Counted from the stretch's first letter, positions 1 to 5,915 are shown. The stretch: 6,790 nucleotides of DNA from Eubacterium sp. (GCA_029059925.1 JAIDVA010000221.1:1-6790), one strand, 5' to 3'. Made by a program: numbers and translations. The notes: a model not told the origin generated them from the sequence alone.

Positions 1-214
1 CAATTGTTACATTATCCATGCAGCCAAGTTTTTCATTAAGCACGGTAATCGCGTCGGGGTCCTGATCAACGGCAATAAGTCTTTTTGCTGTTTTGGCGAT
101 TTCACCTGAATGACCACCACCGCCGGCAGTACCATCCATAATAATTTTATTACTATTTAAATCCAGTGCTTTGACAGATTCATCAAACAGCACACTCTTA
201 TGAACAAATTCCAT
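1..214 (-). CDS. rsmH: RsmH (MraW), 16S rRNA m4C1402 methyltransferase, 5' part only
   Basis: Partial gene leaving the window at position 1; 71 N-terminal residues are visible, against about 310 in the full family. RsmH uses S-adenosylmethionine to methylate N4 of C1402 in the decoding centre of 16S rRNA. The visible part opens MEFVHKSVLFDESVKAL, the usual RsmH N-terminus in which the HxPV-type segment precedes the SAM site. It then has the glycine-rich SAM motif DGTAGGGGHS (residues 27-36) and the second motif AVDQDPDA (48-55), where the acidic residue contacts SAM ribose. The ATG lies only 6 nt after the mraZ stop. No strong Shine-Dalgarno sequence is visible, so translation is probably coupled to mraZ. 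The order mraZ-rsmH is the conserved head of the dcw division/cell-wall cluster. Family assignment is very secure. Confidence 0.95.
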   Translation of the reverse strand, partial: MEFVHKSVLFDESVKALDLNSNKIIMDGTAGGGGHSGEIAKTAKRLIAVDQDPDAITVLNEKLGCMDNVTI

Positions 215-220
215 ATCAGC

Positions 221-658
221 TTAAATTCCATATTCATCGAGGATATCTTCAATTTCAACATCCTCAACACTTTCAAGTTCTTTCCTGAACAGAGCACAAT
301 TCCAGATTTCAATTTTTTTGTTATTACCAAAAATCTCTGCCTGTGATTCATCAAGAAGCTCAACCTGAGCACGAAGATCGGGATTGAGCATAAGACGTCC
401 CTGTCCGTCAAGACTCATTTTTTCTGCATTGGCGGAAAAATGCAGCTCCAATGCTCTTCTCTTTTTCTGATTAACTTTTGATAAGATTTCGTTAATCATT
501 TCATTCCATACTTCCATAGGATAAAGAGCAAGACATTTGTTAACGCCACGTGACACAATAAATTCCTGACCGAGTGCTGTTCGCATATTTGCAGGAATAG
601 ATATTCTGCCCTTGGCATCAATTTTATGGGTTCTATGGCCTACAAAGTATTCTGTCAT
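221..658 (-). CDS. mraZ: MraZ, dcw-cluster transcriptional regulator
   Basis: A protein of 145 residues, the normal MraZ length. MraZ is a ring-forming DNA-binding protein with two SpoVT/AbrB-like swapped-hairpin domains that represses its own promoter and the downstream division genes. Both signature loops are present: DAKGRISIP (residues 14-22) in the first half and DGQGRLMLN (84-92) in the second; the Arg of each loop is the expected DNA-contacting residue. The start was chosen at 658 because AAAGGAGG lies 8 nt upstream and the protein then begins MTEYFVGHRTHKIDAKGR, matching the family. An in-frame ATG at 712 would add 18 residues that do not look like MraZ and has no ribosome binding site. 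It is followed 6 nt later by rsmH. Self-repression through the leader repeats at 715-751 is inferred. Confidence 0.96.
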   Translation of the reverse strand: MTEYFVGHRTHKIDAKGRISIPANMRTALGQEFIVSRGVNKCLALYPMEVWNEMINEILSKVNQKKRRALELHFSANAEKMSLDGQGRLMLNPDLRAQVELLDESQAEIFGNNKKIEIWNCALFRKELESVEDVEIEDILDEYGI

Positions 659-666
659 ATGCTCTT

Positions 667-674
667 CCTCCTTT
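667..674 (-). promoter_or_regulatory. Ribosome binding site of mraZ
   Basis: AAAGGAGG on the minus strand, 8 nt before the ATG at 658. This near-perfect Shine-Dalgarno sequence fixes the mraZ start and rules against the longer reading from 712. Confidence 0.9.
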
Positions 675-714
675 CTGAAAATATGGGATTTTAGTAAAAA
701 ATCTGCATTCAAAG

Positions 715-751
715 TGAAATTTCATGGGATATATATGAAATTTTATAGGAT
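715..751. repeat. Phased direct repeats in the mraZ leader, candidate MraZ operator
   Basis: Two 16-bp direct repeats, TGAAATTTCATGGGAT (715-730) and TGAAATTTTATAGGAT (736-751), match at 14 of 16 positions and start 21 bp apart, two helical turns. Read in half units, a TGRRA-like box begins at 715, 725, 736 and 746 (TGAAA, TGGGA, TGAAA, TAGGA), a 10-11 bp period. Known MraZ proteins bind TGGG-type boxes repeated about every 10 bp near the mraZ promoter. Here the boxes lie inside the transcribed leader and, relative to mraZ, on the opposite strand. A single TGGGG on the mraZ strand sits just beyond them (755-759). The repeats are seen directly; the operator role is inferred. Confidence 0.5.
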
Positions 752-767
752 TTCACCCCACAAATAC

Positions 768-796
768 ATTATAAATAGAGGTACAAGCATTGTCAA
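768..796 (-). promoter_or_regulatory. Consensus sigma-A promoter of mraZ-rsmH
   Basis: On the minus strand TTGACA (791-796), a 17-bp spacer, then TATAAT (768-773): both hexamers are perfect consensus at optimal spacing. The predicted transcription start is near 761, giving a leader of about 100 nt before mraZ. So strong a promoter at the head of dcw fits a unit that is held down by an autorepressor. Confidence 0.88.
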
Positions 797-831
797 GGAA
801 TTTTTTTGCCGTCGTAACTTTTGTAATGAAT

Positions 832-869
832 TTGTAACAATTAATAATTAGCCGACATCTATTGTACAA
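832..869. other. Two TTGT(n)ACAA palindromes, candidate operator for the symporter gene
   Basis: TTGTAACAA (832-840) and TTGTACAA (862-869) are short palindromes with the same arms and starts 30 bp apart. The second covers the -35 box of the symporter promoter. Two TTGTAA copies 11 bp apart (821 and 832) overlap the first. The placement suits a repressor or activator site, but such short AT-rich palindromes arise easily by chance. Confidence 0.25.
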
Positions 870-890
870 AAAACCGTCTTGTGTTATAAT
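862..890 (+). promoter_or_regulatory. Promoter of the GPH symporter gene (extended -10)
   Basis: TTGTAC (862-867), 17-bp spacer, TATAAT (885-890). TG at 882-883 sits one base before the -10 box, making it an extended -10 promoter that tolerates the weaker -35. The start is predicted near 897, about 35 nt before the ATG at 932. It diverges from the mraZ promoter, with the two -35 boxes about 65 bp apart. Confidence 0.78.
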
Positions 891-931
891 TTGGTATATA
901 ACAGACATTAGTTGGAAATCGAGGAAAAATT

Positions 932-2332
932 ATGAATGATTACAAAACAACCTGGCGCGAAAAAATAGGATATGGTGTTGGTGCTGTAGGACTGGATCTC
1001 AGCTATGGAATGTTCTATTCATTTTTAAGCTATTATCTTTCAAGCGTGCTTGGACTGAAGGAAGGCTTTCTGCTGCTGCTCACTCCCCTTGCGAGAATCT
1101 GGGATGGTATCAACGACCCTTTGATGGGAACAATCGTTGACAATACCAAAACAAAAATGGGAAAATACAGACCATGGATCATAATCGGTGCTATCAGCAA
1201 TGCTGCTGTTTTGTTCCTGCTTTTCACAAGCTTTGGAATGAGTGGAACCAAGCTATACATTTATATAGGTGTTATGTACATCCTGTGGGGTATGACAAAT
1301 ACAATGGCTGACATCCCGTATTGGAGCATGGTGCCGTCCTTCACAAGCGACCCGAGCGACAGAAACATGGTATCAACCGTCGCAAGAACCTTCAGCGGTC
1401 TTGGTCAGGGTATCATCACAGTAGCTACACCTATTATCCTGCCGATGCTTTCAACAGGCATGACAACAGATAAGGGTTACAGTGCAAGCGGCTTCTCTCG
1501 CTGGGCAGGAATATGCGCAGTGCTGCTCGTTTTATTCTCAACAATATGTGTTTTGTCTACAAAGGAAAAGCATGTTGTATACAACAATAAAACAAAATTT
1601 TCACTCAAGAAAATATTTTCAGTCATTGCACACAACGATCAGCTTATTGTATTTATGGTTTTTGCCATGCTTTCAAACGCAGGCTGGTATTTAACCTCAG
1701 GCACAGCAGTATATTATTTCTCTGATGTACTTGAACAGCCAAAGGCGCAGTCTCTTTTCCAGACCATTGGTGCTGTCGGCTCTGTTTTCGGTCTGCTTGT
1801 TATACCGATTCTTTCAAAATGGCTCAGCAAGAAAAAAATTTATCAGATTTCGCTTATAGCAACAATCGTCGGCTATATAATGATGTATATTTTCGGCCCT
1901 GTGCTCAAAATCACAATTGCACTTGATATTGCCTACATCATTTCTTCAACGGGTATTGCATCTATGTTTGTTGCACAGACAATTTTCCTTGCTGACATTG
2001 TTGACTACGGCGAATACAAAACGGGTGAAAGAAATGAATCTATCACCTTCTCAATGAAAGGCTTTCTGCAGAAGATGGCTTATACAATTCAGACTATATT
2101 CCTTTTCGGCGGTCTTGGTCTTATGAACTATAATGAGCAGATTACAAGTGCTGCAAAGACAATAAACGATTCGACCAAGGGCGCAATCGGCTTTATCTGC
2201 TTTGGTGTTCCGCCTATTCTGATTCTCTGTTCACTGATTGTTTTCACAAAGAAATTTAAGCTGCACGGCGAGCTTGCAGACAAGGTACACAGCTATATTG
2301 TTGAAAAAAGAGCTGAAGATGATAATGCATAA
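932..2332 (+). CDS. GPH-family (MelB-type) sugar:cation symporter
   Basis: A 466-residue membrane protein of the glycoside-pentoside-hexuronide:cation symporter family (major facilitator fold, about 12 membrane segments). It should import a glycoside or oligosaccharide with Na+ or H+. The family signature RIWDGINDPLMG (residues 55-66) is followed by the MFS loop GKYRPW (77-82) and the late ADIVDYGEYKTGER segment (354-367). With a constant +3 offset from E. coli MelB numbering (from memory), the MelB sugar and cation residues are all present: D22 (MelB D19), D58, N61, D62 (cation site), T124, D127, W131 and R152. The start ATG has GAGGA 6 nt upstream. There is no glycosidase beside it, so the substrate is unknown; melibiose, xylosides or glucuronides are all possible. 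It ends 13 nt before the next promoter with no terminator between. Family confidence is high, substrate confidence low. Confidence 0.93.
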   Translation: MNDYKTTWREKIGYGVGAVGLDLSYGMFYSFLSYYLSSVLGLKEGFLLLLTPLARIWDGINDPLMGTIVDNTKTKMGKYRPWIIIGAISNAAVLFLLFTSFGMSGTKLYIYIGVMYILWGMTNTMADIPYWSMVPSFTSDPSDRNMVSTVARTFSGLGQGIITVATPIILPMLSTGMTTDKGYSASGFSRWAGICAVLLVLFSTICVLSTKEKHVVYNNKTKFSLKKIFSVIAHNDQLIVFMVFAMLSNAGWYLTSGTAVYYFSDVLEQPKAQSLFQTIGAVGSVFGLLVIPILSKWLSKKKIYQISLIATIVGYIMMYIFGPVLKITIALDIAYIISSTGIASMFVAQTIFLADIVDYGEYKTGERNESITFSMKGFLQKMAYTIQTIFLFGGLGLMNYNEQITSAAKTINDSTKGAIGFICFGVPPILILCSLIVFTKKFKLHGELADKVHSYIVEKRAEDDNA

Positions 2333-2345
2333 AAATAAAAAACTA

Positions 2346-2374
2346 TTGACATTGCAAATAAATAGTGTTATTAT
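2346..2374 (+). promoter_or_regulatory. Promoter of the T-box-controlled trp operon
   Basis: TTGACA (2346-2351), 17-bp spacer, TATTAT (2369-2374), with TG at 2366-2367 giving an extended -10. Transcription should begin near 2381, just upstream of Stem I of the T-box. A strong constitutive promoter is what T-box units usually have, since control is exerted later at the terminator. Confidence 0.87.
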
Positions 2375-2380
2375 TAGCTA

Positions 2381-2662
2381 AACTTAATATCAAAACCGAT
2401 GAGGCGGAGATAAAAATAAGATACGCAATTACAGAGAGCTCCTGTTGCTGTGAATGGAGCATTAAACGGCTTATTAAATGGACCGCTGAGGGTACGGTGA
2501 AAGGCTTTTGCCGAGTATCCCGTAACGTGATGGCCTACGTCAATGGTCGGAGATATGATAGTATCTTGCAGAGTGTATGGTTGTACCATAAATCAAGGTG
2601 GCACCACGGAATGTAATTTCGTCCTTGATAATACGATTTTTCGTATTATCAAGGACTTTTTT
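2381..2662 (+). promoter_or_regulatory. T-box riboswitch (tRNA-Trp sensing leader)
   Basis: A complete transcription-attenuating T-box. Stem I: lower helix GGCGG/CCGCT (2403-2407 with 2483-2487), middle helix AATAAG/CTTATT (2415-2420 with 2470-2475), an AGAGAG element (2433-2438) and distal helix GCTCC/GGAGC (2438-2442 with 2456-2460). The specifier loop reads AAA-TGG-A, so codon TGG at 2479-2481 pairs with the tRNA-Trp anticodon. Helices at 2490-2520 and 2521-2539 follow, then the Stem III hairpin TATGGT/ACCATA (2576-2590). The T-box sequence AAGGTGGCACCACG is at 2595-2608. Antiterminator: ATCAAGG (2592-2598) pairs with CCTTGAT (2623-2629), flanking the 7-nt bulge TGGCACC (2599-2605), then ACG/CGT. 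The TGGC part would pair with a GCCA tRNA end, and bacterial tRNA-Trp carries G73. Two separate features thus point to Trp. Uncharged tRNA-Trp should stabilise the antiterminator and turn the operon on. Confidence 0.95.
2621..2662 (+). terminator. T-box attenuator terminator
   Basis: A perfect 16-bp stem (2621-2636 with 2641-2656), a TTTT loop and a T6 run (2657-2662). Its 5' arm contains CCTTGAT (2623-2629), the same segment used by the antiterminator, so the two structures are mutually exclusive. It may also stop read-through from the upstream symporter gene, which has no terminator of its own. Confidence 0.95.
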
Positions 2663-2786
2663 ATTTTCAATTTGCAGAGTCATAATAATCAGGTACCGCA
2701 TATCAAAAAATTCAAACAGTTTGCAAAGAAATCATTTTAACTCTCAATTTATATAATAACATTATTGGGCAAATCAAACAGAGTAT
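2663..2786 (+). other. Untranslated spacer between attenuator and first gene
   Basis: About 125 AT-rich bases with no convincing ORF, helix or second promoter. A TATAAT at 2752-2757 lacks any -35 at normal spacing. It appears to be plain 5' leader. Confidence 0.5.
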
Positions 2787-2792
2787 AAGGAG
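2787..2792 (+). promoter_or_regulatory. Ribosome binding site deciding a TTG start
   Basis: AAGGAG, 8 nt before TTG at 2801. The first in-frame ATG is codon 17 of the protein, lies inside the conserved N-terminal fold and has no such site, so TTG is the best start. Confidence 0.85.
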
Positions 2793-2800
2793 CAGTCAAG

Positions 2801-3901
2801 TTGGAAAACTATTCAATAAGCCTGCCGAGCTATTCAATCGGCGATATGGTTTATAACAAAATCGGTGAAATATGCTCACCCTTTGGCAGAAAGGTTGTTT
2901 GTATCGGCGGCAAAACCGCTATAAGCAAGGTTAAGGATTTGATAATAAAGAATATTAAAGATACCAACCTTGAAATACTCGGCTTTGTCTGGTATGGCGG
3001 AGAAGCAAGCTACGAAAATATAGAAATGCTGAAAAATCATGATGCAGTAAAAAATGCAGATATGATATTTGCAATCGGCGGAGGTAAAGCAATAGATACA
3101 GCAAAGGCACTCGCCTTTATGATCGGCAAAACAGTATTTACCTTCCCGACAATTGCATCAAACTGTGCAGGCACAACGGCTGTATCCATTATGTACAACA
3201 GTGACGGCAGCTTTAAAGAGCCATTCTTTTTCCCTGCTCCTGCAAAGCACTGCTTTATATACACGCCTGTCATTGCACAGTCACCGGCCAAATATATATG
3301 GGCAGGTATGGGTGACACATATGCAAAATACTTTGAGGCAAAAATGAGCAGCCGTGATGAGGATTTAGTACACTATCATGCGCTCGGTGTTACAACAAGC
3401 GAGCTTTGCCTTTCCCCCATTCTTAAATACGGCAAAAAGGCTATGGAGGATTTTGAAAACGGCACAGCAAGCTTTGAGGTTGAGCAGGTTATTTTAGCAG
3501 TTGTTGTAACAACAGGTATTGCATCCATACTTCTGACTGCTGAGCATATTATAGATTACAACACAGGTCTTGCACATGCAGTATTTTATGCACTGACCTC
3601 ATACCCTCATATTGAACAACGGCATTTGCATGGCGAGGTTGTAGGATATGGTGTTCTGATACTTTTACTTGTTGATAACAATTTTGAAATGTTTAAAAAG
3701 ATGTATGATTTTAACAAATCGGTCAAGCTGCCGACCTGTCTTGCTGATTTGGAAATGAGCGAGACTGACCTGGATAGACTTGTACCTATGGTCTGCAAAA
3801 TGAAGGATATAGACCATAATCCATATAAAATTACCGAGGAAATGGTATTAAAGGCTTTTAATGAGCTTGAAAAATATAATGTAAATAATAAAAATAATTA
3901 A
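2801..3901 (+). CDS. Iron-containing alcohol dehydrogenase-fold oxidoreductase, HcxA/YbdH-like
   Basis: A 366-residue cytoplasmic NAD(P)-dependent dehydrogenase of the Fe-ADH/glycerol dehydrogenase superfamily (usual length 360-380), starting at TTG. The nucleotide-binding half has IGGGKAIDTAKA (residues 92-103). The metal ligands expected from glycerol dehydrogenase are intact: D172 in GMGD, H259 in GLAHA and H277 in HLHGE, the two His 18 apart as in Bacillus GldA. The substrate loop reads PTIASNCAGT (116-125), with Cys122 where glycerol dehydrogenases have the substrate-contacting Asp. This loop, GMGDTYAK and the C-terminal LPTCLADLE resemble E. coli YbdH/HcxA, a hydroxycarboxylate dehydrogenase (recalled, not searched). 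A 2-oxo/2-hydroxy acid substrate is therefore inferred. It is the first gene of the Trp T-box operon, and its stop codon overlaps the trpX ribosome binding site, so it is co-expressed with the transporter. Possible substrates are indolepyruvate/indolelactate; another carbonyl compound or polyol cannot be excluded. Confidence 0.88.
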   Translation: MENYSISLPSYSIGDMVYNKIGEICSPFGRKVVCIGGKTAISKVKDLIIKNIKDTNLEILGFVWYGGEASYENIEMLKNHDAVKNADMIFAIGGGKAIDTAKALAFMIGKTVFTFPTIASNCAGTTAVSIMYNSDGSFKEPFFFPAPAKHCFIYTPVIAQSPAKYIWAGMGDTYAKYFEAKMSSRDEDLVHYHALGVTTSELCLSPILKYGKKAMEDFENGTASFEVEQVILAVVVTTGIASILLTAEHIIDYNTGLAHAVFYALTSYPHIEQRHLHGEVVGYGVLILLLVDNNFEMFKKMYDFNKSVKLPTCLADLEMSETDLDRLVPMVCKMKDIDHNPYKITEEMVLKAFNELEKYNVNNKNN

Positions 3902-3912
3902 GGAGAATAGAT

Positions 3913-4932
3913 ATGAAAAAGACAATCAAAAAAATCACTGCAGTATTACTTGCAGTACTCATGGTTGCAGCATGCTTTGCAGGCTGCTCTGCAAACAAGG
4001 AAAACGGCAACACATCAACCACACCTGACACAACAAAGCCTGCTAAATTCGGCATTGTTGTGCAGACAGGCGCAAACGGTGCTTTTGTTGATATGAAGGA
4101 CGGTATTATTGACCAGATGAAGGCGAACGGCTATGAAGATGCTATCTTTGATTACAAGGATGCACAGGGTGACGTTGCAGCACTTTCAACCATCATCAAT
4201 GCTATGGATGACGGCTCATACGATGCAATTTTCACAATCGGTACTGCCTGCACACAGACACTTGTAAATCTTAATTCAGAAACACCGTGCTTCTTCTGCG
4301 CAGTTTCAGCACCTGTTCAGGCACAGGTAATCACCGATATGAACCAGCCTGACAAGAACGCAACAGGTACATCAAATGCTATCCCTGTCGGCGACATCAT
4401 TGAAATGGGTTATAAAATCACACCTGACCTTAAAAAATTCGGTTTTGTTTACTCAACCTCACAGGTTAATGCAGTAGATACTGTTACATCTGCTCAGACA
4501 TATCTGGATTCAAAGGGTGTTGCATATGAATCAGCAACAGTTGAGACATCAGCTGATGTTAAAAGTGCAGCAGAGACGCTTATCGCTAAAGGCTGTGATG
4601 TTATCTTTGTTCCGAATGACGCTATTGTTCAGGATGGTGTAGCTGCTCTCAGCCAGGTTTGTGAAGAAGCAAAAATTCCTGCCTACTGCTCATCAGCAAC
4701 AACAGTAAACAGCGGCTGCCTTGCAACACTCGCAATTGACGACAAGGGTATTGGTGCTAAAACAGCTGACAAGTGCATCGCATATATGAACGGCACAGCA
4801 CTTGCAGATATCCCTTCAGAGGTGGTTGGCATTGACTACTGCACCTTTAATGCAGGTATTGCAAAATCACTTGGCATTGACACACCTTCAAAAGATACAA
4901 TCGGATATGAAATTCAGGTTGTAAACGAATAA
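3913..4932 (+). CDS. trpX: TrpX-type ABC transporter substrate-binding lipoprotein
   Basis: A 339-residue exported binding protein of the ABC_sub_bind (DUF534/TrpX-like) family, which captures the ligand outside the membrane. The N-terminus has KK charges, a hydrophobic core (residues 8-20) and a lipoprotein cleavage region with two candidate cysteines: C25 in FAGC, the usual clostridial look, or C21 in VAAC. A Ser/Thr/Asn-rich linker (26-44) leads to the two-lobed periplasmic-binding fold starting FGIVVQTG (47-54). Family marks include TGTS (151-154) and PNDAIVQDG (234-242). AAGGAG stands 7 nt before the ATG. Homologues with T-box control are annotated as tryptophan/tyrosine binders; the Trp T-box here supports tryptophan or a related indole compound. 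The protein has no Trp residue and nine cysteines besides the lipid-anchor region, odd for a surface protein but tolerable in an anaerobe. Family is sure; exact ligand is inferred. Confidence 0.9.
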   Translation: MKKTIKKITAVLLAVLMVAACFAGCSANKENGNTSTTPDTTKPAKFGIVVQTGANGAFVDMKDGIIDQMKANGYEDAIFDYKDAQGDVAALSTIINAMDDGSYDAIFTIGTACTQTLVNLNSETPCFFCAVSAPVQAQVITDMNQPDKNATGTSNAIPVGDIIEMGYKITPDLKKFGFVYSTSQVNAVDTVTSAQTYLDSKGVAYESATVETSADVKSAAETLIAKGCDVIFVPNDAIVQDGVAALSQVCEEAKIPAYCSSATTVNSGCLATLAIDDKGIGAKTADKCIAYMNGTALADIPSEVVGIDYCTFNAGIAKSLGIDTPSKDTIGYEIQVVNE

Positions 4933-4943
4933 AAATACGCAAA

Positions 4944-4965
4944 GGGCGGATATAATCATCCGCCC
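4944..4965 (+). other. Intra-operon GC-rich hairpin between trpX and trpY
   Basis: GGGCGGAT (4944-4951), 6-nt loop, ATCCGCCC (4958-4965): a perfect 8-bp GC-rich stem 11 nt after the trpX stop, with no T-run after it. It is probably not an intrinsic terminator. The more likely role is to protect the 3' end of the upstream mRNA after processing, so that the binding protein is made in excess over permease and ATPase, as is common in ABC operons. Confidence 0.7.
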
Positions 4966-5000
4966 AAACAATATTATATATTTGATTTAGGAACATGATT

Positions 5001-5915
5001 ATGCAGGTTTATATTACAGCTATTGAGGAGGGCTTTCTTTATGGATTGCTCGCACTCGGCATTTATATTTCATTAAGAATACTCGATATACCCGACCTTA
5101 CAACCGAGGGCTCATTCGGCTTTGGCTCTGCCGTTGCTGCAGTTGTTGCATCACAGGGACTCAGCTTTTTAAGCTTTATTGCCGCATTCTTTGCAGGTGT
5201 GCTGGCAGGTGTTGTTACAGGTCTGCTGCAAACCAAGCTGAAGGTACACCCTGTTCTTGCAGGTATTATAACGATGAGCGGACTATATTCAATCAATCTT
5301 ATGGTGCGAGGCTCGTCAAACCTTAACTTTAATGCAAATTCGGTATTCACAAAGTTTTTCGGCTTGCTTGGAATTACAGGCATAAACAAAAAGATTGTAG
5401 GATTGGTAATCGGTGCAGTTATCTGTATTGTTATAACTGCTATTGTTATCATATTTTTCAGAACGCATCTGGGTCTTTGCATAAGAGCAACGGGTGACAA
5501 CAAGGATATGGTTAAGGCATCATCAATCAATGTTGATTTTTCACTTATATTCGGTCTTGCACTTGCAAATGGTCTTATTGCACTTTCAGGTGCACTCATT
5601 TCGCATTATCTTGGCTTGTCAGACCAGAGCTTTTCAAACGGCACGCTCATCTACGGCTTAGCTGCTGTTATCATCGGTGAGGCAATATTCGGCAAGAGAA
5701 ATGTTGCACTTGGTTTTATCAGTGCTGTTGTAGGCTCAGTAATTTATAAAATAATCGTTGCATTTGTTATTGATGTTTCACTCTTTGGCAAAAACAGTGA
5801 AAACCTTATGAAGCTGACCTGTGCAATCATCGTAGCAATTACACTTGTTATACCCGAAATCAAAAAGCAGATTGAAAACAGCAGAGTAAAAAAGGAGGCA
5901 AAGAGAAATGCTTGA
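5001..5915 (+). CDS. trpY: TrpY-type ABC transporter permease (LivH-like)
   Basis: A 304-residue integral membrane protein of the BPD_transp_2 (branched-chain amino acid/ribose permease) family with about eight or nine hydrophobic segments. It forms the membrane channel for the TrpX ligand. The N-terminal ALGIYISLRILDIPDLTTEG (residues 18-37) is typical of the TrpY subgroup. The cytoplasmic coupling loop that contacts the ATPase is seen at 154-177 (RTHLGLCIRATGDN and following). The C-terminus is basic and cytoplasmic. Two ATGs compete: at 4995 the AGGA is only 2 nt away, while at 5001 the spacing is 8 nt, so 5001 is preferred. The last 8 nt overlap trpZ, indicating translational coupling. 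No Trp residues are present. The family is clear; a general LivH-type amino acid permease is the alternative name. Confidence 0.92.
   Translation: MQVYITAIEEGFLYGLLALGIYISLRILDIPDLTTEGSFGFGSAVAAVVASQGLSFLSFIAAFFAGVLAGVVTGLLQTKLKVHPVLAGIITMSGLYSINLMVRGSSNLNFNANSVFTKFFGLLGITGINKKIVGLVIGAVICIVITAIVIIFFRTHLGLCIRATGDNKDMVKASSINVDFSLIFGLALANGLIALSGALISHYLGLSDQSFSNGTLIYGLAAVIIGEAIFGKRNVALGFISAVVGSVIYKIIVAFVIDVSLFGKNSENLMKLTCAIIVAITLVIPEIKKQIENSRVKKEAKRNA

Noticed and set aside
659..712. Longer MraZ beginning at the ATG at 712
   Set aside because: The 18 extra residues do not resemble MraZ, there is no Shine-Dalgarno sequence before it, and AAAGGAGG precedes the ATG at 658.
612..851. 79-residue plus-strand frame over the mraZ start and leader
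   Set aside because: It overlaps mraZ in antisense and the divergent promoters; no ribosome binding site and an unlikely composition.
2476..2482. T-box specifier read as AAT (Asn) or GGA (Gly)
   Set aside because: Alignment with known Stem I specifier loops (AAA-codon-A before the closing helix) gives TGG, and the downstream genes are of the tryptophan transporter type. The TGGC bulge alone would also allow Asn, so the call rests on the combination.
2365..2616. Open frames over the T-box (83 residues plus, 71 residues minus)
   Set aside because: They coincide with the structured T-box RNA, have no ribosome binding site, and give Cys/Trp/Arg-rich peptides of no recognisable family.
2729..2757. 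Internal promoter with TATAAT at 2752-2757
   Set aside because: No acceptable -35 box at 16-18 bp spacing; an AT-rich stretch produces such hexamers by chance, and a promoter here would bypass the T-box.
4944..4965. Hairpin after trpX as an intrinsic terminator
   Set aside because: It is followed by AAACAATATT rather than a T-run, and the downstream permease and ATPase have no promoter of their own.
5063..5599. 178-residue minus-strand frame inside trpY
   Set aside because: It is antisense to a clear permease gene, with no promoter or ribosome binding site; the peptide follows from the codon usage of the hydrophobic sense gene.
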